Below are positions 25,154 to 33,749 of a stretch of 43,761 nucleotides of DNA, one piece after another. The notes under the pieces were generated by a model. That model saw only the letters and a program-made list of their open reading frames with translations. It was not told where the DNA came from and did no database searches. The number at the start of each line of letters is the position of its first letter. Position 1 is the stretch's first letter. The stretch is from Bifidobacterium breve. GTDB taxonomy: Bacteria > Actinomycetota > Actinomycetes > Nanopelagicales > Nanopelagicaceae. Position numbers and translations under genes: made by a program. The stretch is from positions 1 through 43,761 of the forward strand of contig CAMDCL010000008.1 in NCBI GenBank assembly GCA_945890205.1, written 5' to 3'.

Positions 25154-25905
25154 CCCGCAATTATTCTGTACCCATTAATAACGATCACTGCCACACCTAC
25201 CAAGATTGCTAACTGCTTACGGGGCAGTTTAGAAACAATTCGCGCAGCTACTGGAGCCATCAGACATCCACCCAGGGCTAATCCCCCAACAATTGACCAG
25301 TTGATATCCAATTTATTGATATTAAGTAAAAAGCCCACACTTGCGGAAACTGCAACTATAAACTCAGCAGCACTAACAGTTCCGATGATCTTTCTGGGCG
25401 TCATATTTGTGGTTGTCATTAATGTGGGAGTTACCACCGGCCCCCATCCTCCGCCACCTGCGGCATCAACAAAGCCACCCGAGAACCCAAGGAAGGTTAG
25501 GAAGCGTGGATTGTTATTGGGATCGGCCACTTGTGGCGTCGGAGTTTGAAACAAATTTCGAAACAACAATAAAAAGCCTAGAAAGAGTAAAAGGGTCGAG
25601 ATAAAAATCTTTGAAGAAGACAGATCGATAGATGATAAAAAGGTTGCACCTAGCAGAGCGCCGATTCCACCAGGTATCGCCAATCGAATGAGAACATCTT
25701 TATCAATATTTTCCGCGTGCCAATGTGATGCGCCTGAAACCAGTGTTGTTCCTATTTCTGCTGCATGTACCGCAGCAGATGCCACCGCGGCAGATGCTCC
25801 CAAAGTTAAGAGCAAAGTTGAACTTGTTAAGCCAAAACCCATACCAAGAGCGCCATCAATTAGCTGGGCGATAGATCCGGCGATGGCAAAGAAGATCCAG
25901 TTCAA
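25150..25905 (-). CDS. TauE/SafE-family permease
   Basis: A 251-aa polytopic membrane protein with about eight helices and the duplicated TauE/SafE pattern (IDGALGMGFG in the first half, GFVDAAGGGGWGP in the second). The family moves sulfite, sulfonates or sulfate; in Corynebacterium a member beside cysDN is proposed to be a sulfate permease. The start is TTG, overlapping the cysNC TGA (TTGA) and preceded by TAGGAG at 8 nt, so it is coupled to cysNC. From context, sulfate import for PAPS synthesis is the best guess; sulfite export is the alternative. Confidence 0.86.
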   Translation of the reverse strand: MNWIFFAIAGSIAQLIDGALGMGFGLTSSTLLLTLGASAAVASAAVHAAEIGTTLVSGASHWHAENIDKDVLIRLAIPGGIGALLGATFLSSIDLSSSKIFISTLLLFLGFLLLFRNLFQTPTPQVADPNNNPRFLTFLGFSGGFVDAAGGGGWGPVVTPTLMTTTNMTPRKIIGTVSAAEFIVAVSASVGFLLNINKLDINWSIVGGLALGGCLMAPVAARIVSKLPRKQLAILVGVAVIVINGYRIIAG

Positions 25906-27725
25906 ATGATCACTCCTAAGACCTTGGTTACATTCTCATCTAAATCAGCATCACCCTTGAGATGTAGATCTGGATTTTTCGGAGTTTCATACCCCTGACC
26001 TATACCTGTGAAGTTAGGAATCTCGCCCTTGTTAGCTTTCTTGTAAAGCCCCTTGGGATCACGATCAACACATACTTCAACTGGAGTATCGACAAAGACT
26101 TCTAGGAACTCACCCTCATCAAAAAGAGATTTTGCACGTTGGCGATCAGTTTCAAATGGACTGATTACAGCAACTAGAACAATCAAACCAGCATCAACCA
26201 ATACCTTGGCAACCTCAGAGATTCTGCGCACATTTTCTGCTCGATCTTCAGGGGTAAAACCAAGATCTGAATTTAATCCCATTCGCAGATTGTCACCATC
26301 TAGCACATAAGCATGCATGCCAAGAGCATGAAGTCGCTTTTCAACACCATTTGCAATCGTTGATTTACCTGAGCCAGATAATCCAGTTAGCCAAATAACT
26401 TGAGCCCTTTGATTTTTCTGTACGGCACGTGCGCTCTTATTTACCTCATACTTTTGCAGTACAACATTTTCACCTCGGCGCAAAGAGTGACGAATCATTC
26501 CGGCGCCAACAGTTCTGAAGGTTAATCTGTCAACGAGAATGAAGTTTCCAAACTCTCGTGATTGCAAATATGGCAGTAGCGTCAATGGAGCATCGGTAGC
26601 GATCTCAACTGAACCAATCTCATTAACGCCTAAATTTGAAGCTGGATTTTGGCTTCCTGTATTGACATCGATTTTGTGGCGAATACGTGTGACAGTTGCA
26701 GGTGTCTGGCTTGTACCTGCGATAAGAAGATATGAGCGGCTATGAATAAGAGGATCCTCGTGGAGCCAAACAATCTCTGCATTAAAGCGATCTGAGGGGT
26801 GTAACTCTTCTGATGCTGCCGCGATCAAATCTCCTCGGGTTGCATCAACTTCAGGCTCTAGAAGCAAGGTAACCGCATCTGAATCGTGCGCGGTTTGGAT
26901 CTCCTCCTTGTAGGTAATGATTTTTGCGATCTTTGCTGCCTGATTACTTGGGAAGATCTTGATCTCATCACCAACGGTAAAGCTGCCGCGGTGCACAGTT
27001 CCAGAAACCCCTCTGAAATTATCGGCACGTGAGATAAGTTGAATTCTCATACGTGGTGATGCATCGGCAAGCTCAGCCGGACGCCACTCTTGGATCGATT
27101 CCAGCAATGTTTGACCTCGGTACCAGTTCATGTGTGTAGAGCCCTGCACAACATTGTCTCCGGCCAAAGCGCTTAAGGGTATGAACAGGACATCATCCAA
27201 GTGCATTCTGGTTAGCGCGGTTTGTACATGTGAACGAATCTCTTCAAATACTGATTGGCTGTACTCCATTGCATCGAGTTTGTTAATCGCAACAATGACG
27301 CGACTGATGCCCATCAAGGAACAGATAGTTAGGTGGCGCAAAGTTTGGGTGCGCACACCCTTTGTGGCATCGACTAACACCAATGCGATATCTGCACGGG
27401 ATGCGGCAACGGCCATATTGCGGGTGTACTGCTCATGCCCTGGTGCATCAGAGATGATTAATCGCTTACCGTCCAATAACGACATTGAACGATAGGCAAC
27501 ATCGATCGTGATTCCTTGCTCCCGTTCTGCTTCTAAGCCATCAGTAAGCAAACTAAAATCGATTTCACCTGCAGCAATTGTTGAACCACTACGTCGAATG
27601 TTGCGAGTTGAATCAATTGTGTCGTGCGGAATGCTGTCGGTTTCTACCAACAAACGCCCGATTAATGTACTTTTTCCATCATCAACGCTGCCACAGGTAA
27701 GAAGTCTGATTATTGATCGCTCCAT
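25902..27725 (-). CDS. cysNC: Bifunctional sulfate adenylyltransferase large subunit / APS kinase
   Basis: Fusion of CysN (about residues 1-425), the GTPase subunit that drives ATP sulfurylase, and CysC (about 440-607), which phosphorylates APS to PAPS. CysN shows GSVDDGKST (12-20), DAPGH (93-97) and NKLD (148-151). CysC shows GLSGSGKST (448-456), DGDNLR (476-481) and SPF (522-524). The 607-aa length fits known actinobacterial CysNC. The ATG overlaps the cysD stop (TAATG). With cysD it produces PAPS, the donor for the adjacent sulfotransferases. Confidence 0.95.
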   Translation of the reverse strand: MERSIIRLLTCGSVDDGKSTLIGRLLVETDSIPHDTIDSTRNIRRSGSTIAAGEIDFSLLTDGLEAEREQGITIDVAYRSMSLLDGKRLIISDAPGHEQYTRNMAVAASRADIALVLVDATKGVRTQTLRHLTICSLMGISRVIVAINKLDAMEYSQSVFEEIRSHVQTALTRMHLDDVLFIPLSALAGDNVVQGSTHMNWYRGQTLLESIQEWRPAELADASPRMRIQLISRADNFRGVSGTVHRGSFTVGDEIKIFPSNQAAKIAKIITYKEEIQTAHDSDAVTLLLEPEVDATRGDLIAAASEELHPSDRFNAEIVWLHEDPLIHSRSYLLIAGTSQTPATVTRIRHKIDVNTGSQNPASNLGVNEIGSVEIATDAPLTLLPYLQSREFGNFILVDRLTFRTVGAGMIRHSLRRGENVVLQKYEVNKSARAVQKNQRAQVIWLTGLSGSGKSTIANGVEKRLHALGMHAYVLDGDNLRMGLNSDLGFTPEDRAENVRRISEVAKVLVDAGLIVLVAVISPFETDRQRAKSLFDEGEFLEVFVDTPVEVCVDRDPKGLYKKANKGEIPNFTGIGQGYETPKNPDLHLKGDADLDENVTKVLGVII

Positions 27726-28630
27726 TAGAAGTAACCTTCAGTCTTCTTTTTCTCCATTGAATCCTCTTTAGCACCATCGATCAGACGTGTTGCTCGCTCG
27801 CTGAGCTTGACCGCAAAGACCTCTTCAACAATTTCGGTGATGTTTGTTGCGGTTGATTCAACCGCGGCGGTGAGTGGATAGCAACCTAAAGTTCTAAATC
27901 GAACCTTGATCATCTCGGGCTTTTCTCCATCTAATAATGGATAACGCTCATCATCAACCATAATCAACTGGTCGCCACGCTTAACCATTGGTCGCTCTTT
28001 AGCAAAGTACAAAGGATTAACCTCAATATTTTCCTGAAGGATATATCTCCAAATATCAATCTCGGTCCAATCAGATAATGGAAATACCCGCATTGTTTGA
28101 CCGGGAGCCAAACGAGTGTTGTAAGTTCGCCATAATTCAGGTCGTTGGTTTCTTGGATCCCATTTGTGGCCGGCATCCCGAACACTAAAGATTCGCTCCT
28201 TCGCACGACTCTTCTCTTCATCACGTCGTGATCCACCGATTGCTGCATCAAAGGCATGCTCATCTAGGGCTTGACGTAATGCCACTGTTTTCATGATGCG
28301 TGTGTACTCAGAGATACCGGTAGTAAAAGGGTTTGCACCCGATGCAACACCCTCTTTATTTGTGTGAACAAATAGTTTTGCACCAGCTTCAGCGACAACC
28401 TGATCTCTAAAGGAGATCATCTCTCTGAACTTCCAGGTTGTATCAATGTGCAGAAGTGGAAATGGGATAGGAGCGGGGTAAAAAGCCTTTTTCGCTAAGT
28501 GAAGCAATACAGATGAGTCTTTTCCGATTGAGTACATCATCACGGGCTTACGGAAAGCAGCTGCCGTCTCTCTCAGGATTTCAATGGACTCAGATTCCAG
28601 GGCTTTCAGTATCTTCTGATCAACACTCAC
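27725..28630 (-). CDS. cysD: Sulfate adenylyltransferase small subunit
   Basis: PP-loop-type subunit that adenylylates sulfate to APS together with Cys[14 protein letters not shown] (near 33-45) is the ATP-binding loop, and [22 protein letters not shown] and [12 protein letters not shown] are CysD signatures. GTG codons occur at 28636 and 28630; I prefer 28630 because TAATGT lies 6 nt before it (leaderless), giving 301 aa instead of 303. First gene of cysD-cysNC-tauE, 35 nt after the second arsC stop, so readthrough from that PHO-controlled gene is also possible. Confidence 0.94.
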   Translation of the reverse strand: MSVDQKILKALESESIEILRETAAAFRKPVMMYSIGKDSSVLLHLAKKAFYPAPIPFPLLHIDTTWKFREMISFRDQVVAEAGAKLFVHTNKEGVASGANPFTTGISEYTRIMKTVALRQALDEHAFDAAIGGSRRDEEKSRAKERIFSVRDAGHKWDPRNQRPELWRTYNTRLAPGQTMRVFPLSDWTEIDIWRYILQENIEVNPLYFAKERPMVKRGDQLIMVDDERYPLLDGEKPEMIKVRFRTLGCYPLTAAVESTATNITEIVEEVFAVKLSERATRLIDGAKEDSMEKKKTEGYF

Positions 28631-28665
28631 CCGCACACATTAATAGGTGAAACTGTGAAAATGCT

Positions 28666-29319
28666 TTAGGAACTCAGTAATTCAGCCAATAGTTTCTCAA
28701 CTCGACCCTTAATCTCATCGCGAATAACACGTACCGATTCAATTCCTTGTCCTGCAGGGTCATCAAGCACCCAATCCTCATAACGCTTTCCAGGGTAAAT
28801 CGGACAAGCATCGCCACAACCCATAGTGATGACCGCATCGGAGGCTCTGACAACTTCATCAGTAAGCGGTTTTGGGTACTCCTGTGTTATGTCTATTCCT
28901 ATCTCTGCCATTGCTTCAATCACGGTCAAAGAAATACTTTCCTTGGGTGCAGATCCTGCAGAGCGAACGACCACCTTTTCCCCGCCAAGTTTTGACATAA
29001 AACCTGCCGCTATTTGTGAACGACCTGAGTTGTGTACACAAACGAATAAAACATCTACAACTCCATCATGTTGCGGATTCTCACTCTTCAACAATGCGTT
29101 TAGTCGATCTCTCGAAAATCTTTCAGCTAGTGGCAGTAAATAAACCTTTACTTCACTCTTTGCATCCAACAATTCATAGGATTCAAAAACATATTTTTCA
29201 ACTGTTTCAATTGAGAGTTTTTCTCTGTACAAGATTTGTAGTTTCTCAGCAATTTTGAGTAACTGACCACGTATGTCATCCATGACGGTGAATCCCTCAA
29301 GATGTAGCTTTTCACTCAT
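28666..29319 (-). CDS. ArsC-type arsenate reductase with N-terminal helical domain
   Basis: A 217-aa protein: a helical N-terminal domain (about 1-85), then a low-molecular-weight phosphatase-fold ArsC domain with the CX5R loop Cys94-Arg100 (VCVHNSGRSQ), Cys168 and Cys172 in MGCGDACP, and the acid pair in LDDPAGQ. The layout resembles mycobacterial arsenate reductases with an added helical domain; reduction with mycothiol is expected but inferred. GGAG at 8 nt supports the ATG. It has its own PHO-box-like repeat and a TACACT -10 (29359-29364) upstream. Its last part is nearly identical in DNA to the neighbouring arsC. Confidence 0.88.
   Translation of the reverse strand: MSEKLHLEGFTVMDDIRGQLLKIAEKLQILYREKLSIETVEKYVFESYELLDAKSEVKVYLLPLAERFSRDRLNALLKSENPQHDGVVDVLFVCVHNSGRSQIAAGFMSKLGGEKVVVRSAGSAPKESISLTVIEAMAEIGIDITQEYPKPLTDEVVRASDAVITMGCGDACPIYPGKRYEDWVLDDPAGQGIESVRVIRDEIKGRVEKLLAELLSS
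28703..28839 (-). repeat. Direct repeat copy 1 (arsC C-terminal segment)
   Basis: 137 bp encoding the MGCGD to GRVEKL region of ArsC. Aligned without gaps to 29452-29588, I count about 16 mismatches by eye. This shows a fairly recent duplication, or gene conversion, of the catalytic domain. Confidence 0.75.
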
Positions 29320-29381
29320 TCTTCAGCTCCTAATTCATGTTTGCGCCTCTAGGCTAGGAGTGTATTGGCCTTAGGAATTGT

Positions 29382-29403
29382 TGTTAGTTAACGTAAGGTG
29401 AAC
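29382..29403 (-). promoter_or_regulatory. PHO-box-like repeat upstream of the two-domain arsC
   Basis: On the minus strand two adjacent 11-mers read GTTCACCTTAC and GTTAACTAACA. A TACACT -10 hexamer lies 17 nt further on at 29359-29364, and the gene starts 39 nt after that. The strength of the second unit is moderate. Confidence 0.65.
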
Positions 29404-29417
29404 AATCAAAAAAGTTC

Positions 29418-29819
29418 TTAGCCAATCATCTCGGAGAGAAGCTTTTCCACGCGACCCCTGATCTCATCTCGAATCACCCGCACCGATTCAATCCCTTGTC
29501 CGGCAGGGTCATCAAGAGCCCAATCCTCATAACGCTTTCCAGGGAAAACGGGACAAACATCGCCACACCCCATCGTGATGACCGCATCCGATTCCTGCAC
29601 GGCTTCAGTTGTCAAAACCTTGGGAGTGTTATTTGCGATATCAATTCCCAATTCAGCCATTGCTTCTACTGCGATTGGATTGATGGAGTCTTTGGGAGCG
29701 CTCCCTGCAGAAAGGACTTCTACGCGACCCTGCCCCAGTTCGCGCATAAAACCGGCAGCCATTTGAGATCGACCTGCGTTGTGGACACACACGAAGAGTA
29801 CCGTTGGTCTACTTATCAT
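29418..29819 (-). CDS. arsC: Arsenate reductase (mycothiol-type ArsC)
   Basis: A 133-aa single-domain ArsC with the CX5R loop Cys11-Arg17 (VCVHNAGRSQ), Cys85/Cys89 in MGCGDVCP and LDDPAGQ. It reduces arsenate to arsenite, probably with mycothiol as in Corynebacterium ArsC1/2. The start overlaps the aquaporin gene end by 11 nt, so the pair is coupled: the enzyme makes arsenite and the channel lets it out, the arrangement known from Sinorhizobium aqpS-arsC. Confidence 0.92.
   Translation of the reverse strand: MISRPTVLFVCVHNAGRSQMAAGFMRELGQGRVEVLSAGSAPKDSINPIAVEAMAELGIDIANNTPKVLTTEAVQESDAVITMGCGDVCPVFPGKRYEDWALDDPAGQGIESVRVIRDEIRGRVEKLLSEMIG
29452..29588 (-). repeat. Direct repeat copy 2 (arsC C-terminal segment)
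   Basis: Second copy of the 137-bp segment at 28703-28839, same length and strand, with no indels by eye. Confidence 0.75.
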
Positions 29820-30456
29820 TTATCAACACCTTCACTAAGCCCAAAGCAATCAATGCTCCGAGAATTTGAGCAGAAATAAATAGAAGCACAGATTGTGGCG
29901 CTATGCCAGCAAAAGAATCGCTGAAGATTCTCCCGATTGTTACCGCAGGGTTTGCAAAGGAGGTCGAACTTGTAAAGAAATATGCACTTCCGATCCAAGC
30001 AGCAACTGCCATAGGAATAATTAATTGACGACTTTGATGAATCAATAAATTTATCACCAGCAATAGACCAACAGTTGCAATTACCTCAGCCAAAAGTAGG
30101 TTACCACCATCTCTAACTTTTGTTGAAGTTTCTATCAGCTGATGACTAAACATGGCATTAGCAGCAACGGCACCAGAAATTGCACCTATTATCTGAACAC
30201 AACAATATTGTAGTAATTGGACAGGAGAACACCTTTTTTGAAGGAACTCAATCAAAGTTACAACGGGGTTAAAGTGAGCGCCGCTTATCGGAGCAAAAAT
30301 CAAGATAAGAACTCCAAGACCAAAGACGGTAGCTACCGTGTTAATCAGAAGTTGGACACCAATATCATTGGATAAATCTGTCGCCATAATGCCTGAGCCC
30401 ACAACTATTGCCACAAGTAGTGCAGTTCCTAAATATTCGGCTATGAGCTTTTTCAT
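29809..30456 (-). CDS. Aquaporin/MIP-family channel, probable arsenite exit channel
   Basis: A 215-aa protein with six membrane helices and two pore half-helices. The first NPA box is NPV (63-65, HFNPVVT) and the second is a normal NPA (169-171). The deviation and the cotranscribed arsC suggest an aquaglyceroporin for As(OH)3, as with AqpS, rather than a water channel. The ATG is 6 nt after TAATCT (30463-30468), so the transcript is predicted to be leaderless, and a two-unit PHO-box-like repeat covers the -35 region. No arsB/acr3 or arsR gene is in the window. Confidence 0.87.
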   Translation of the reverse strand: MKKLIAEYLGTALLVAIVVGSGIMATDLSNDIGVQLLINTVATVFGLGVLILIFAPISGAHFNPVVTLIEFLQKRCSPVQLLQYCCVQIIGAISGAVAANAMFSHQLIETSTKVRDGGNLLLAEVIATVGLLLVINLLIHQSRQLIIPMAVAAWIGSAYFFTSSTSFANPAVTIGRIFSDSFAGIAPQSVLLFISAQILGALIALGLVKVLINDK

Positions 30457-30462
30457 GTGAGC

Positions 30463-30496
30463 AGATTACTCGTCAAAGTGTGAACTAAAGGTGAAC
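30463..30496 (-). promoter_or_regulatory. PHO-box-like repeat and -10 of the aquaporin-arsC operon
   Basis: On the minus strand the adjacent 11-mers GTTCACCTTTA and GTTCACACTTT (30475-30496) end 6 nt before TAATCT (30463-30468), which is itself 6 nt before the ATG. There is no good -35, as expected for an activator-dependent promoter. This is the cleanest two-unit PHO-like site in the window. Confidence 0.8.
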
Positions 30497-30515
30497 TCCG
30501 GGCCAATCCCAACAA

Positions 30516-30550
30516 GTAAAAACCCCACCAACCAATTGGTTGATGGGGCT
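30516..30550 (-). terminator. Rho-independent terminator after the FKBP gene
   Basis: On the minus strand a stem of 11 bp with one mismatch (ccccatcaacc / ggttggtgggg, loop aatt) runs into TTTTT. It separates the argG-FKBP unit from the PHO-controlled aquaporin promoter 20 nt downstream. Confidence 0.85.
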
Positions 30551-30563
30551 CTTCATAATTAAC

Positions 30564-31061
30564 TTATGAAACAGCGATGATGTCCACTACGAAGATCAAG
30601 GTCTCATTTGGTCCGATTGGGCCTGAACCATTTGGTCCATACCCCTTATCTGCAGGGATTACCAACAGGCGGCGTCCGCCAACCTTTGCACCTGGCAGAC
30701 CTTCCTGCCACCCAGCGATTACGCCAGATAGTGGGAATGTTGCAGGCTGTCCACCATTCCACGATGACTCGACTAACGCTCCGTTAGACCATGTCATCAA
30801 TGTGTAGTGAACTGTCAAAGTTGAAGTTGGTAGAACTTCTGTTCCCGTTCCAACAATAATGTCCTGAGTTTGCAATGTAGCTGGCGCTGCACCTGTTGGA
30901 GGTGTGATTGTTGGAGCTTCTCCCGCGTTACCAGTAACTGCTGGAAGTCCTGCTGCTGATTCTGACACTGTGTCATCTCCTCCGAGTGTTGTGATTGATG
31001 CAAATCCAATTGCTAATACGGCCAAAACCGCAAATACTTTTAATAGGGTTTTCTTTGGCAT
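30564..31061 (-). CDS. Exported FKBP-type peptidyl-prolyl isomerase
   Basis: 165 aa: an N-terminal hydrophobic helix (7-27) that is either a signal peptide or an anchor, a Pro/Ala/Thr-rich spacer (about 30-65) and an FKBP domain. The conserved VHYTL, the deviated FDSS counterpart VESSW, VIAGWQEGLPGAKVGGRRLLVIPADKGYG and the final IFVVDIIAV are visible. It assists folding of exported proteins. No lipobox Cys is present. It starts 11 nt after argG and ends in a terminator. Confidence 0.9.
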   Translation of the reverse strand: MPKKTLLKVFAVLAVLAIGFASITTLGGDDTVSESAAGLPAVTGNAGEAPTITPPTGAAPATLQTQDIIVGTGTEVLPTSTLTVHYTLMTWSNGALVESSWNGGQPATFPLSGVIAGWQEGLPGAKVGGRRLLVIPADKGYGPNGSGPIGPNETLIFVVDIIAVS

Positions 31062-31072
31062 AGTTCTCCTTG

Positions 31073-32407
<1,335 letters not shown>

Positions 32408-32410
<3 letters not shown>

Positions 32411-33601
32411 ACGGATGTTAAGAGTTGAAAGTTTCTTCTCAAGCACAGGTGTAATACCCCATTGAGCGGTAATTTCAAGGTACCTATCAATATCCAACTG
32501 ATCCGGCTTTGCATCTGTCTTTACTGCACGAATCATCAGATTTCGTGGAGTGTGCTCTCCCCCAACAAATTCAATTACTTCTACTCGATATCCAACAAGT
32601 CGCAGTAGCTGCGCCCTTAGTGAGTCTGTGAGCAGATCTCCTAGGCGCTCCTTCATCAATCCAAACTTTGTTATCGCTCCCCATGGCTCGGGAGCTAACT
32701 CTATCTGCTTTTGAATATCGTGATGACAGCATGGTGCAATCAACAAGAGTTTCGCCTGGCTATTGACCGCCCATGCGATTGCATCATCAGTTGCTGTATC
32801 GCAGGCATGAAGGGCGATCGCAATATCTGCCGAATCTGATGTTGTCTTTGAAATCTCCTCTGCTTTGAAGGTGATTGTTTTAGTTATACCTAATTTTTCA
32901 GCGATCGTATTGTTTCGATCTCTAGAATCAGGGCGAATATCAATACCTGTCACAATTACTGGGATTCCTGATTTGATTAAGAATTGATGAGCCGCAAAGG
33001 TCAAGTACGCATGTCCGCATCCTAAATCTGTAATGCGTAAAGGGTTTTGCACAGTTGGCTTATGAATGTGTCCAGCGTCAATGGCGGCATTAAGTGCTGG
33101 TGACAAAATGCGCAGGAACTCTTCAACTTGTTTGTACTTATCTTGGCGAGAAGGTTTGATCAACCCTTTTGCATCTGCGATTCCAACTTCTCGTAAGAAG
33201 GGATCGTTAGAGTCCAATAAGCGCTCCTTCTTTTTATCGTGTGCGAGCTTTTGCTCTAAACGACGCTCCTCTGTGTGGACTTGGGCATCTCCACTTTTTG
33301 TAATCCTTAGAGAGTACGCCTCATCGGTGCTTTCAACCAAAATGTTTGCGTATCCGCTATTGAGTAATTGATCTACTTCGAGAGCCAAAGGCTGAAGATT
33401 CTTAGTGGTAGTTGCTCGACCATCATTTTGCATTAACTGAAGGTGTAGAGCCCCCCTGATTTCAACCAATCTGATATCAACTCTTTCAAACTCAACCGTC
33501 ATATTTCTGCGTCGACCAGATAGCACTGCGCGAACAAATGATTGTGTGTTGAGAATTCTGGAGGCTGCCTCCTTCAAGGCCTCTTCTCGATTTATCGGCA
33601 T
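32408..33601 (-). CDS. Class I SAM methyltransferase (METTL25-like domain)
   Basis: A 397-aa protein with a C-terminal Rossmann methyltransferase core: ITDLGCGHAYLTF (motif I, about residue 186), a VTGIDIRPDS strand, ALHACDTATDDAIAWAV, and IAPCCHH. The DLGCG, ALHACD and PCCHH combination is that of the Methyltransf_32/METTL25 family, whose bacterial targets are unknown. The N-terminal 170 residues are less conserved. The frame is open from a TTG at 33613; the ATG at 33601 (M-P-I-N-R-E-E-A) is chosen. Divergent from the glucosidase gene. Confidence 0.82.
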
Positions 33602-33662
33602 GAAATTAACCAATGGCAGAGGGCCAAATCATGCAAATTCATGCTCTGAGTGTATCTCTCTG

Positions 33663-33675
33663 TATAAACGTTATA
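33663..33675. promoter_or_regulatory. Possible operator palindrome upstream of the GH13 gene
   Basis: TATAA-ACG-TTATA is a perfect 5+5 inverted repeat with a central CG, the general shape of LacI-family operators. It lies 40 nt upstream of the -35 of the GH13 gene. A LacI-type regulator is at 40938-41957, but no second copy of the site was found near it. Confidence 0.35.
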
Positions 33676-33714
33676 AAAGCGAAACATAGGAGGGGTAGTT
33701 ACATCTCTTTTACA

Positions 33715-33743
33715 TTGATTTGAATTTTGCCTCTCCGTAGCCT
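33715..33743 (+). promoter_or_regulatory. Sigma-70-type promoter of the second GH13 gene
   Basis: TTGATT, a 17-bp spacer and TAGCCT; the ATG follows after 6 nt, so transcription should begin at or next to the start codon. Confidence 0.65.
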
Positions 33744-33749
33744 GACACC

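Noticed and set aside
28630-28665. TTTCACAG / TTTCACC repeat before cysD as a PHO box
   Set aside because: Spacing is about 8-9 bp rather than 11 bp; a leaderless -10 explains the region better.
28826-29143. 105-aa plus-strand frame across the two-domain arsC
   Set aside because: Antisense shadow of a protein with intact catalytic residues.
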